NCBI GenBank assembly: GCA_012960475.1
Contig: DUBE01000059.1
Span: 124,001-188,000, forward strand
Length of the DNA stretch: 64,000 bases
Source: Planctomycetota bacterium
GTDB lineage: Bacteria; Planctomycetota; UBA1135; GCA-002686595
Reading direction: 5' to 3'
The notes beneath the pieces were generated by a model, which was given only the letters and a program-made list of their open reading frames with translations, did no database searches and had not been told where the DNA came from. Below, piece after piece: positions 36,024-44,275 of this stretch. The number at the start of each line of letters is the position of its first letter. Positions within the stretch are counted from its first letter, which is position 1. The position numbers and the translations under genes are program-made.

Positions 36024-36314
36024 CTAGAAGAGGTCCAAAGTGTGATCGGGATGCAAGACGACCATCGCCTTTTTCCAGTCGGGGCGTTTGCCCCGGGCCC
36101 ATCCACGGCGACGCTCCTTGCCGCGCACGCTGGAGGTGTTGACTGCTCTCACCTTCACGTCGAAAACCTTCTCCACGGCTTGGCGGATCTCCACCTTGCC
36201 GGCATCAGTAGGGACACGGAAGTGATAAGCGTTACGGCGACCCATGTCGTCGCTGCCCTTCTCGGTCAAGATCGGGCGGCTGGTGAGACGGTAGAAACGT
36301 TCCATTGAAGTCAT
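36024..36314 (-). CDS. rplW: 50S ribosomal protein L23
   Basis: 96 residues from the ATG at 36314, which overlaps the rplD stop as ATGA; the alternative MERFYRL start is three codons later and the open frame beyond 36314 is a shadow of rplD. YRLTSRPILTEKG, YHFRVPTDAGKVEIRQAVEKVFDVKV and the basic loop KERRRGWARGKRPDWKKA are typical. L23 is the docking site for trigger factor and SRP at the tunnel exit. Confidence 0.96.
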   Translation of the reverse strand: MTSMERFYRLTSRPILTEKGSDDMGRRNAYHFRVPTDAGKVEIRQAVEKVFDVKVRAVNTSSVRGKERRRGWARGKRPDWKKAMVVLHPDHTLDLF

Positions 36315-36943
36315 GCGCCACCTCCTGGGGTGCCCACCCGTTGGGCGAGTTGCTCGAGAGCGGAACCCTCGGCGATGATCAAGCCGCCGTTGATCACATC
36401 CAAGGCACACAGATCACTTGAAACCCGCACATTGACCCCAGGGAAGTTCCTGAAAGAACGGTAGAGAGCGTCATTGGCCTGTCCGATCACAACGCAGGCG
36501 CGGCGCGGACTGCCCAGATCCGCCAGCACCTTGCGGGCGGCCTTGGAAGAGGGATTGTCGAACCCACCAAGGTCAGCGACCACAACTTCGTCGTCGGCCA
36601 ACTTGCCGGCAAGCGCCGAGCGCAGGGCGACCCGACGGGCCTTTGTGGGCATGTGATAGCTGAAGTCCCGGCGCTTGGGGCCGAAGACAGTTCCACCACC
36701 ACGCCAGATGGGCGACTTCACATCACCCGCCCGGGCGCGGCCCGTATGCTTTTGCTTGTAGGGCTTCTTGTTGGTGCCCTGGACCTGGGAGCGCCCTTTG
36801 GTGCTGGCGTTGCCCTGTCGCTTGTTGGCCTGATACATCAGCACCGCATCCTTGAGGGTGCGATAGAGGACCTTGCCTCCGAAGGGGCCTTCGTCAAACT
36901 CGACGGTGCCGACGTTGCCTGCTTGATAGCTTTTGACCTGCAT
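36311..36943 (-). CDS. rplD: 50S ribosomal protein L4
   Basis: 210 residues from the ATG at 36943 (MQVKSYQAGNVGTVEFDE); longer open sequence to 37153 overlaps rplC. It has ANKRQGNASTKGRSQVQGTNKKPYKQKHTGRARAGD as the tunnel loop in two adjoining parts, and the GGGTVFGPKRRDFSYHMPTKARRVAL region. L4 is the autogenous regulator of S10 operons in enteric bacteria. It lies 4 bp after rplC. Confidence 0.96.
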   Translation of the reverse strand: MQVKSYQAGNVGTVEFDEGPFGGKVLYRTLKDAVLMYQANKRQGNASTKGRSQVQGTNKKPYKQKHTGRARAGDVKSPIWRGGGTVFGPKRRDFSYHMPTKARRVALRSALAGKLADDEVVVADLGGFDNPSSKAARKVLADLGSPRRACVVIGQANDALYRSFRNFPGVNVRVSSDLCALDVINGGLIIAEGSALEQLAQRVGTPGGGA

Positions 36944-36947
36944 GGGA

Positions 36948-37586
36948 TTAGACCTTCTGGACTCCGGTCTTGGCGGTTTGCACCTGTACGAACCCGTTCC
37001 GGGGTCCCGGCACAGCGCCCTTGATGAACAAGAGGTTGCGCCCGGTGTCGATGCGCAAGATCTCAAGGTTCTTGGTCGTGATGCGCTTGGCACCGAAGTG
37101 GCCCGAACTGCGCTTGCCCTTGAACACACGCGAGGGATAGGCAGAGCAGCCAATCGAGCCCGGCTTGCGGTAGTTCCTTGAACCGTGGGTCTTTGGTCCC
37201 CGGGCGAAGCCGTGACGCCGGATGGTTCCGGAGAAGCCCCGGCCGCGGGAGGTCCCGATTACGTCAACGAGCTGGCCACAGTCGAAGGCTTCCACCGTGA
37301 TGGCGGCCCCCACTTCCAGGTCGGAGTCACCGGCGAGACGGTCCTCGCGAAGGAAGCGCTTGGGAGCCGTGCCGACTTGGGCCGCCTGCCCACGACGGGG
37401 CTTGCTGGCAACTTTGTCGCGAACATCCTCAAATCCAAGCTGAACGGCTGAGTAGCCGTTCTTCTCTTGCGTGCGCAGTTGCATGACTGTGCAGGGGCCC
37501 GCTTCGACGACGGTGCAGCCGGTGGCTGTACCGTCCTCAGCGAACAGTTGTGTCATGCCTTTTTTACGCCCTAGAATCAGCGTCAT
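36948..37586 (-). CDS. rplC: 50S ribosomal protein L3
   Basis: 212 residues. It starts MTLILGRKKGMTQLFAEDG and has the GTSRGRGFSGTIRRHGFARGPKTHGSRNYRKPGSIG region in two adjoining segments near the peptidyl transferase centre. The C-terminal KGAVPGPRNGFVQVQ is standard. It is separated from rpsJ by an unusually long 285-bp gap. Confidence 0.97.
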   Translation of the reverse strand: MTLILGRKKGMTQLFAEDGTATGCTVVEAGPCTVMQLRTQEKNGYSAVQLGFEDVRDKVASKPRRGQAAQVGTAPKRFLREDRLAGDSDLEVGAAITVEAFDCGQLVDVIGTSRGRGFSGTIRRHGFARGPKTHGSRNYRKPGSIGCSAYPSRVFKGKRSSGHFGAKRITTKNLEILRIDTGRNLLFIKGAVPGPRNGFVQVQTAKTGVQKV

Positions 37587-37871
37587 GATCCTTGAGTCCT
37601 CTAGGAAGGGCCGGTTCGACCAGGGCTACCCCGAAGGGTTGACGTCTGGCCACGCGGCGGTCGTTGATGGTTGTGAAAATTGTCCCCCTCGATTGAATTC
37701 TCCGCACGGCTGACCACAAGAGTCGAAAAACCGTAAAGAAAAAAAGGAGGGAACAGTTGGGGTGGCCAGGAGGCCATTTGGTGCCACGCTGGGGAGCGCA
37801 GCAATAACCACCGGCAATGTGCCGGGGTTGATTGGAATTGAGTTGGAGGGCCGCAGCGCAGCCCGTCCAGG
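37587..37871 (-). promoter_or_regulatory. Long rpsJ-rplC leader region
   Basis: A 285-bp spacer in the middle of an otherwise tightly packed operon. On the minus strand it contains a TGGCC/GGCCA inverted repeat, an eight-base pyrimidine/T-run (CTCCTTTTTTTC, about 37740-37751) and, 42 bp before the L3 start, a stable ACCC-UUCG-GGGT tetraloop hairpin (37628-37639). It could be an internal terminator plus leader, or an autoregulatory site. No function can be assigned from sequence alone. Confidence 0.4.
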
Positions 37872-38177
37872 TCAGGCTTTGATGCGGATATCGACACCCG
37901 CGGGCAAATTCAGACTGGAGAGGGAATCGATGGTTTGAGGTGTGGGCTCGGAGATGTAGATCAGACGCTTATGCGTGCGGATCTCAAACTGCTCGCGGGA
38001 CTTCTTGTCGATGAACGGTGAACGCAGAACGGTGTAGCGCTCGATTCTCGTGGGCAGCGGAATAGGACCCGTCACCCGTGCGCCGGTGCGCTTGGCTGTG
38101 TCGACGATCTCGAGGCCTGACTGGTCAAGCGCCTCGTGATCGTAGGCTTCCATACGGATCTGGATCTTCTCGCTCAT
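37872..38177 (-). CDS. rpsJ: 30S ribosomal protein S10
   Basis: 101 residues. [59 protein letters not shown] in consecutive segments, and a final [11 protein letters not shown] are typical. S10 is also the NusB partner NusE. It is the first gene of the S10 cluster, with a promoter candidate at 38307-38335. Confidence 0.98.
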   Translation of the reverse strand: MSEKIQIRMEAYDHEALDQSGLEIVDTAKRTGARVTGPIPLPTRIERYTVLRSPFIDKKSREQFEIRTHKRLIYISEPTPQTIDSLSSLNLPAGVDIRIKA

Positions 38178-38306
38178 GCGTTCTGCTGGGTGGGGCGCAC
38201 ATTCTGCGCTCCACCTTGGGGATGGGGTTCTGACTGGGGTCCGGAACTGGGGTTCCGGTATGACTCACGCACCTGGGGACAGGCCTCAGGATTGAAAGGG
38301 CCGAAG

Positions 38307-38335
38307 AGAGTACGCCCGGGATGGGGCACCGTCAA
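38307..38335 (-). promoter_or_regulatory. Sigma70-like promoter for the S10 cluster
   Basis: Minus strand TTGACG (-35, 38330-38335), 17-bp spacer, TACTCT (-10, 38307-38312), about 130 bp upstream of the rpsJ start in the fusA-rpsJ gap (38178-38444). No other feature is evident in that gap. Confidence 0.6.
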
Positions 38336-38444
38336 CGCCACAGGGGCACATTCTGGGCAGATTCTTGGGTCGCAGGAATGACGGACGCAAGCCCTCCCCG
38401 GGGCTAGCCCTGCCCCCCCCCAGCCGGCCCCTCCCAGGGGACCC

Positions 38445-40607
38445 TCAGCCGAAGAGCAGTCCCCGAACCTCAAGATCCTCAGCGCTCAGGACCCGCTGGC
38501 CCCTGGGGCGCAGGGAGCAGGTTGCATTGCCCTTGGAAATCGAGCGCACCCCTGTAGCGTAGCCCAGCATGGAGTGCAGGGGCACCATGCCCCAGAGCAC
38601 GCGCAAGGCCCCCTCCTCTCGAAACCCTTCCAGACAGGCTCCACGGCCCCTCAGGTCCGCCGTCACCGCAGATGCGAACTCCTTCCGAACCTCTACTTCA
38701 AAGGACATGGTGGGCTCCAAGACCAAGACATCAAGCTGACTCAGGGCATCCCGCAGGGCGACAATGGCTGCCTGTGCGAAGGCGGCTTCCGAATCCGCAC
38801 CAGGGCGCGAATCCCCCCCCACCACCGTGATCGCGAGGCCCGCCAGGGGCATGCCGCAGCGGGGGCCACTCTGGACCTCCCCCTCGAGGGCGGCTTCCAC
38901 CGCAGACCTCATCTGGGTGGGAATCGAGCAGGACGGACTGAATAGAATCTCGGGGACAGGATCGGGCCCAACCGTGCCTGGTGGACTCTTGCAGGCGTCC
39001 TGGCTAGGCGCTGGCATGGGGGTTTCGGGCTGCAGAGTCACCTCCTCGGGACCCGCTCCTTCCAACAAGCTGGTCATGGCCCAGGTACGGGGACGGGGCA
39101 TGACCGCCAGTTCCACTGCCCCGAAATTGAGTTCCCCCGTCAGAGTGCGCTCGATCTTGCCTGTCCCCGCTGCCCTTCCCTCGACAGTCTCCAAGTAGGT
39201 AACCCGGGGCTTGCCCACCAGGGGCTTGACCCCGCTGGCCTGGGTCAGACGACCCACCAAGATCTCCAGATGCAGTTCCCCCATGCCTTCCAGAGTCCAT
39301 TGGCCGGGACTGGGACCCTCGTGGGCAAACAAGGAGGCATCCTGGTGCACCAAGCGCGCAAGAGCTGTGACCAGGGCCTCTCGGTCAGCATCCTGCCTTG
39401 GCTCCAGAATGCACTGGATGACTGCTGCGGGGGGCGGCAGGACCTGCATCTTGAGGGACTGAGTCGGGTCGCAAAGGGTGTCACCGGTGGCGCTAGCCTT
39501 GAGTCCGGTGACCCCCACGATCTGGCCGGGCCCGGCGGAATCCAGGTCCTCCCCGTGCTCCGCGTGGATGCGGGCCAGGGTCTGAACCTGCTCGTGCTCG
39601 CCGGTGCGGGAGTTGAGCACGAGATCCCCGGGATGCAGGGTGCCTCCGTAGATGCGCAGGAAAGCCAGTTCGTCAGAGCCATGGTCCTGGAACTTGAAGA
39701 GCATGGCACTCAGGGGGGCCTCGGGATCAGGGGCGGGGAACATAGAGTGCTCCCCCAGGGTCGAGGTCCAATGCACGCGCTCTCCGGGACTGGGCAGGTA
39801 GGCACAGATTCCGTCCAGCAGCCAGCCGATGCCCGCACCGCTCAAACCCGACCCAAAGACCACGGGCAGCCCCTTCCCTGCGCGGGTCACCCGGGCAATG
39901 GCCGCATGCAATTGTTCGGGGTCGGCTCGCTCGTCAGCCAGGATCTGCTCCATGAACTCCTCGTCCAGATCAACGATCTGATCCACCAGTTCGCTGCGCA
40001 GGACCTCCGTCTCATCATGGAGGTCCTTGGGAACAGGGCCGCATGTTCCCTTGTGTCCATCCCAGGTCAGGTGCTGGCGGTTGACCAGATCCAGCAATGA
40101 AGTCAGGCCTCCAGGCCCCATCTGGGGGTATTGAAGCAAGAGCGTTCGCGCGCCCAGGCGCTGCTCCAAAGAACGCACGGCAGCGAGCGGATCAACCCCG
40201 GGCAGATCACACTTGTTGATCATTGCTAAAGCCGCCACTCCCTGACGCTGCATCTGACGCCAAACGGTTTCGGTCTGGGCCTGCACACCGCTGCCAGCGT
40301 CAAGGACCAGCACTCCCCCATCGAGCACGCGCATGCAACGCTGAACTTCCAGGGTGAAGTCCACATGGCCTGGGGTATCGATCAAGTTGATCCCATGGTC
40401 GCCCCAGGGCACATGAGTGCAGGCAGAGACAATCGTGATGCCCCGCTCACGCTCGGGCGCCAAAAAGTCCAGGGTGGTGGTGCCATCCTCCACCCGGCCC
40501 ATGTGCCTTTCGATGCCGGTCTCCACCAGGATGCGCTCGGCCACGGTGGTCTTGCCCGCATCAATGTGCGCGGCGATGCCGATGTTGCGGATCAGTTCGG
40601 TTCCCAT
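38445..40607 (-). CDS. Divergent elongation factor G-like GTPase
   Basis: 720 residues with all G motifs: AHIDAGKTT (13-21), RGITI (55-59), DTPGH (77-81), NKCD (131-134). Domain III has GMGELHLEI, and domain V has LEPTMSFEVEV and MLGYATGVRSISKGNATCSL. The part corresponding to domain IV (about 455-590) is divergent: the usual GGRGQYGHV stretch reads GTGKIERTLTGELNFGAVEL and is followed by an odd Pro-rich insertion. It occupies the fusA slot of the str operon, but may be an EF-G2 or recycling-type factor. Its start overlaps the upstream gene by 16 bp, which suggests coupling. Confidence 0.8.
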   Translation of the reverse strand: MGTELIRNIGIAAHIDAGKTTVAERILVETGIERHMGRVEDGTTTLDFLAPERERGITIVSACTHVPWGDHGINLIDTPGHVDFTLEVQRCMRVLDGGVLVLDAGSGVQAQTETVWRQMQRQGVAALAMINKCDLPGVDPLAAVRSLEQRLGARTLLLQYPQMGPGGLTSLLDLVNRQHLTWDGHKGTCGPVPKDLHDETEVLRSELVDQIVDLDEEFMEQILADERADPEQLHAAIARVTRAGKGLPVVFGSGLSGAGIGWLLDGICAYLPSPGERVHWTSTLGEHSMFPAPDPEAPLSAMLFKFQDHGSDELAFLRIYGGTLHPGDLVLNSRTGEHEQVQTLARIHAEHGEDLDSAGPGQIVGVTGLKASATGDTLCDPTQSLKMQVLPPPAAVIQCILEPRQDADREALVTALARLVHQDASLFAHEGPSPGQWTLEGMGELHLEILVGRLTQASGVKPLVGKPRVTYLETVEGRAAGTGKIERTLTGELNFGAVELAVMPRPRTWAMTSLLEGAGPEEVTLQPETPMPAPSQDACKSPPGTVGPDPVPEILFSPSCSIPTQMRSAVEAALEGEVQSGPRCGMPLAGLAITVVGGDSRPGADSEAAFAQAAIVALRDALSQLDVLVLEPTMSFEVEVRKEFASAVTADLRGRGACLEGFREEGALRVLWGMVPLHSMLGYATGVRSISKGNATCSLRPRGQRVLSAEDLEVRGLLFG

Positions 40608-41092
40608 GGCCAGGTCCCTCCCGCTGGGGATTCCAGCAGTGCTCGCAGGCCAGGATTCAGGTCCAGGAAAGCCTCGCGAAAATGATAGCCCGCGAGCAAC
40701 TCCGGACGGGAGTCACCCAACAGAGCAAGGGCCGCCCAGAGAGCCTCCACCGAAGCCAGGCCGTCTTGCGGGTCGGTTTGGAAGCGACTGCGCCGGGGAT
40801 AGGCAGTGCGCAGGGAAGGCAGGCGACGCAACAGGGGCTGGCCCTCAAGGCTTGCCACCAGCTTGGGCAGCCGCCGCCAGTTGCTGTCGATCACGAGCAG
40901 ATCGCGGCCCTTGTCCGCTGGAGAGATCTCTTCCCCGTCGGGATGCAACAGCACACGATCCTTTGCTGGCACTCTTGCATGGGGATCGAAGCGACGGAAC
41001 TCGATCCCGGGCATCCCCCTCAGAGGCGTCAGGCTGCACTTGGCCGCGCTCTCGCGTGGATCACGCAGGATGAGGACATGGGGACGGCGCAT
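40592..41092 (-). CDS. Tsr3/DUF367-like rRNA aminocarboxypropyltransferase
   Basis: 166 residues that match the layout of archaeal/eukaryotic Tsr3. They show DPRESAAKCS (11-20), LLHPDGEEISPAD (48-60), VIDSNWRRLPKL (67-78), RLPSLRTAYPRRSRF (90-104), a helical SVEALWAALALLG (114-126) and FREAFLDLNPGL (138-149). Tsr3 transfers the aminocarboxypropyl group of S-adenosylmethionine to a helix-31 base of small-subunit rRNA. Recognition is by motif memory, not a search. It overlaps the downstream EF-G-like gene and lies inside a ribosomal operon, which fits a ribosome role. Confidence 0.72.
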   Translation of the reverse strand: MRRPHVLILRDPRESAAKCSLTPLRGMPGIEFRRFDPHARVPAKDRVLLHPDGEEISPADKGRDLLVIDSNWRRLPKLVASLEGQPLLRRLPSLRTAYPRRSRFQTDPQDGLASVEALWAALALLGDSRPELLAGYHFREAFLDLNPGLRALLESPAGGTWPWEPN

Positions 41093-41167
41093 GGGGGCAG
41101 GTTCCAGAAGAACGGATCAGGATACACCGATCCCAACGCATCTCCTAACTCGCCCCCGATGCGCGTC

Positions 41168-43327
41168 CTAACGATCGCGCACAGGTTCGGACGAAGTCGG
41201 GTGGGGCGAGAAAATAGCGTTGTCGTGGAACAAATCGTCGAACTGGTAGAAAACCTGACCCGAGGCCCGCGGGGCTTCGACCTCAGCACTGATATCCCCC
41301 ATGGCTGGAACCAGGCGCCCGTGGGCATAGGTCAAATCGGACCAATAGCCCGCGCCAGGATTGGCCGGATCAATGAACAGGGTGCCATTGGCCGGATTGA
41401 TCCAAAGGAACGTCTTCCAGGCACCGGTTGGCGGGATGATGTCACCTCCGGCAGGGTTCGGATTGCGCAGGAAGGGCGGAAACCAAAGCACGTCGGGCAT
41501 GCCGTCCCCATCCGTGTCGACATTCTTGGCCCCGTACGGATTGAAAGCGGAGATATCGCTCTCACAGAACGACCCAAGCGGGTGCTGCCGGTGGGAACAC
41601 ATTTTGGCCACGCCATAGCCCTCGGTCATCTGACCGATCACGAGACCCTGTGTGCCATCGCCTTCCCTCAATCGCGAAGGACTCGGATGAGCCGTGCTAC
41701 CGATAATGAATGGTGGAGGATTGAATCGAAAGTCGCCCCCGCGTGCGGCAATTGAGTACTGGTAGCCAAGGCGCACATGGTCGTGACCGTCCAAGTAGGG
41801 ACTCAGGCGTTCTTCATCTACCGGACGGGGAAAGACATCTGGCTGCTGAATTACATCGTAGTGGGGCCGAAAACCCCATCCCGCGCGCCACTGCATCTCG
41901 GCCACCTTGGGTGCCCCGTAAGCGGGCTTGATGCTCATGATCTCGAAACTGTGGGAGCCAGCTGCGAAGTTCGAACGGATGTCATCGTGCAGCTTCGGGC
42001 CGAAGTCCACCAGGCGGTAGTAGTGGCTGTGCTCATCGAGGTTGATCAGCTTGACCCGGAGGGGATCGCCCTGGTCCCATCCCCGGATGCGGTTGCCTCT
42101 GGGGCCTTCCCCATACATCTCGTTGTTGAGGTAGACGCTGACGAAGTCATAGGGACCGAATGAGTCCTGATCGATGCCCTCGGCGGACAGTACATCCCAC
42201 GCTTCCGGGGGCAATGCGGTCTGGTCCTCCAGCAATTCGCACCAGTCCTCAAAAACGCCCCGCGGAGCGACTTGCTCGTCCTCCAGCATCCCCAGCACCT
42301 GCTGCGGGCTTGCTCCCGCAAGCACAGCCTGGGCCACCATGTGGAGCTTCATTTCGGGCGCTGCGGCACCTATGCCCGCGATGGACAGGCCCCGATTGCG
42401 GGTGGCGAAGCTCTCCCCCTGGGGATCCAGTTGCACCCTGCCCGTATGGGCATTGATCATTTCAAAGATCGGCTGAAGGAACTGAATGCGCGGTGGATGC
42501 TCGCGCCAGCCCCAGGTGTAGACCCCCCGTTGCAGGGAGAGGGGGGGAAACGCCACGGTCAACTCTGTGACCGAATCGGTCCCCACTGGTGTCCAGACCG
42601 AGTCGAGGCCTTTGAAGGGAAACTGGACACTGCCCGGGTTACGATGATCCACTACGACACCCGTGGGCGAAAAGTCCTCGCGCACCAGGGAATAGATGCG
42701 GAAGTTGACGCGCAGGGTGTCGAGTGCATGGGCATCAACGGGAACCCGCAGCAGGAATGTGTCGCTATCGAATTGGCTGTCATACCAAAGGAAGTTCACA
42801 TCCACCTCCCAGATCACTCGCGGCCGTCCGTCCATGCCGGGCTCAGTCAGACCGGTGTTGGTCAGGACCTTCATTTTGTATTCGCAGGGAACCTGACCGG
42901 GGGCCACACCACCCTGGTTGTAATTCAGCATGGGAAAGCCGTCGTAGATGCGGCCCTGGGTGGTGCCGAGCAAGATCGCTTCCAACTCCTCGGCTGCAAG
43001 CAGCATCCCTGCAGGATCGCCTCCCTCCGCAAACTCCTGTAGTTCCCTCACTGCGTTGCAGAGGCCCTCATTGGGGCTTTCCACCAGGACAATCGGATGG
43101 CCCATCAGACTGAGTTGGCCCTCTGCATCATGCTCGACGACAGGCCCGATCAGATTCAGTTGCTGGCCACCAGCAGCCTGATCGGTGTGGGGAATGCGCA
43201 CATCGCTGCCGACCATGGCAGAGAACATGGGATCCAGAATGCCAGGGTCATTGGGGTCCTGGGCGAGGCTTGGGGGGGCCAGGACAAAAGCAGCCAAGAG
43301 GACGTGAATTTGAGTAGTTCTTCTCAT
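41168..43327 (-). CDS. Large secreted protein of unknown function, possible degenerate cupredoxin
   Basis: 719 residues from the ATG at 43327, with a clear signal peptide (MRRTTQIHVLLAAFVLAPPSLA, then Q). I do not recognise the family. A middle segment (about 420-520) reads GDPLRVKLINLDEHSHYYRLVDFG, then SFEIMSIKPAYG...AEMQWRAGWGFRPHYDV, which resembles a cupredoxin domain of multicopper oxidases without the full ligand set. Later come MCSHRQHPLGSFCE, the calcium-type DTDGDGMPDVLW, and FHDNAIFSPHP near the C-terminus. It interrupts the usual rpsG-fusA order and is separated from rpsG by a strong terminator, so it is probably transcribed separately. Confidence 0.8.
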   Translation of the reverse strand: MRRTTQIHVLLAAFVLAPPSLAQDPNDPGILDPMFSAMVGSDVRIPHTDQAAGGQQLNLIGPVVEHDAEGQLSLMGHPIVLVESPNEGLCNAVRELQEFAEGGDPAGMLLAAEELEAILLGTTQGRIYDGFPMLNYNQGGVAPGQVPCEYKMKVLTNTGLTEPGMDGRPRVIWEVDVNFLWYDSQFDSDTFLLRVPVDAHALDTLRVNFRIYSLVREDFSPTGVVVDHRNPGSVQFPFKGLDSVWTPVGTDSVTELTVAFPPLSLQRGVYTWGWREHPPRIQFLQPIFEMINAHTGRVQLDPQGESFATRNRGLSIAGIGAAAPEMKLHMVAQAVLAGASPQQVLGMLEDEQVAPRGVFEDWCELLEDQTALPPEAWDVLSAEGIDQDSFGPYDFVSVYLNNEMYGEGPRGNRIRGWDQGDPLRVKLINLDEHSHYYRLVDFGPKLHDDIRSNFAAGSHSFEIMSIKPAYGAPKVAEMQWRAGWGFRPHYDVIQQPDVFPRPVDEERLSPYLDGHDHVRLGYQYSIAARGGDFRFNPPPFIIGSTAHPSPSRLREGDGTQGLVIGQMTEGYGVAKMCSHRQHPLGSFCESDISAFNPYGAKNVDTDGDGMPDVLWFPPFLRNPNPAGGDIIPPTGAWKTFLWINPANGTLFIDPANPGAGYWSDLTYAHGRLVPAMGDISAEVEAPRASGQVFYQFDDLFHDNAIFSPHPTSSEPVRDR

Positions 43328-43758
43328 AATGGGACCAACCGATACACCTAGTGAACGAACGGTAGAAGCTGAGAAGATGACACCGACGTAAGCGGCAGGC
43401 TCCAAACGACACCCTATGTCATACCTCTGAAGGTGTGTCCCACTCCGATACACCTTCTCAATATGAGGCACTCGGACACCCGACATGCCTACTGAACGAA
43501 CGGTAGAAGCTGAGGAGAAACACTAGCGTGAGCGGCAGATTCCAGCTCTCACCCTCTTGGAATCCCCTTGATCACAAGTCGCCTGCGATGTGTCCCACTT
43601 CGGTACACCTTCCCAATTTGAGACACAGAGCCTCAGGTCCCCAGGACCTGCTCAGAGCCCAAACGCAGCAAGCCCCACACTGTGGGGCTTGCTGCGTTTG
43701 GGCGTTGGACGCAAGGCGCCACTCGCCAAGGCCTTGACCTCAAGGCTGCTCAGGCGAC
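43328..43758. other. Duplicated intergenic region upstream of the secreted protein
   Basis: No gene is seen in these 431 bp. Between about 43339 and 43626 a block of about 140 to 155 bp is present nearly twice. TGAACGAACGGTAGAAGCTGAG starts at 43352 and 43493. An AGCGGCAG-TTCCA stretch follows each copy. TGTCCCACTxCGxTACACCTT and the minus-strand copies of the 19-bp GTGTCTCA motif (43453-43471 and 43608-43626) end each block. The rpsG terminator occupies the right end. Confidence 0.75.
43657..43703 (-). terminator. Perfect 23-bp inverted repeat, rpsG terminator
   Basis: The arms 43657-43679 and 43681-43703 are exact reverse complements around a single C (left arm GCCCAAACGCAG...CCCCACA). It lies 55 bp after the rpsG stop, preceded by a smaller AGGTCC/GGACCT hairpin on its left. 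The exceptional stem length suggests an efficient stop for rpsL-rpsG; no long T-run follows. Confidence 0.8.
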
Positions 43759-44232
43759 CTAGCGACCGAAGTGCGCGTAGGCCTTGTTGGCGTCCGCCAT
43801 CTTGTGCACATTTTCCTTCCACTGCACCGAAGCGCCGGTGCCGTTGTAGGCGTCGACCAACTCTTCTGCCAGGCGTTCGCACATGGGCTTGCCCTTTTTC
43901 TTGCGGCTGTTGTCGATCACCCAGCGGATGGCCAATGCCTGTTGACGGGCACGCTTGACCTCGCGCGGAATCTGATAGTTCGCACCACCCACGCGCTTAG
44001 AGCGCACCTCCACCGCGGGCTTGGCGTTCTCGATAGCCGTGGTAAAAATCTCCTCCTGCTCCACATCTGGAAGCTTCTTGGACGCTAGATCAAGAGCTTC
44101 GTAGAACACCTTTTGAGCGACACTCTTCTTGCCGGACAACATGATCTTGTTGATGATCTTGGTGGCCAACATGGAGTTGAACTTGGGGTCGGGGCGCTGT
44201 AGGACAGCAGTTGATTTGTAGTTACGGGGCAT
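43759..44232 (-). CDS. rpsG: 30S ribosomal protein S7
   Basis: 157 residues. MPRNYKSTAVLQRPDPKFNS, ATKIINKIMLSGKKSVAQKVFYEAL, VRSKRVGGANYQIPREVKRARQQALAIRW in adjoining segments, and the KENVHKMADANKAYAHFGR end are standard. It initiates assembly of the 30S head. It follows rpsL and ends before a strong terminator. Confidence 0.98.
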   Translation of the reverse strand: MPRNYKSTAVLQRPDPKFNSMLATKIINKIMLSGKKSVAQKVFYEALDLASKKLPDVEQEEIFTTAIENAKPAVEVRSKRVGGANYQIPREVKRARQQALAIRWVIDNSRKKKGKPMCERLAEELVDAYNGTGASVQWKENVHKMADANKAYAHFGR

Positions 44233-44275
44233 GACTTGAAGGCTCTCGCTGGATCAGTTCAGGGTGCTCACGAAA

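Noticed and set aside
37601-37897. Small minus-strand frame in the rpsJ-rplC gap
   Set aside because: It overlaps the rpsJ stop in another frame and lacks a ribosome-binding site or protein-like composition.
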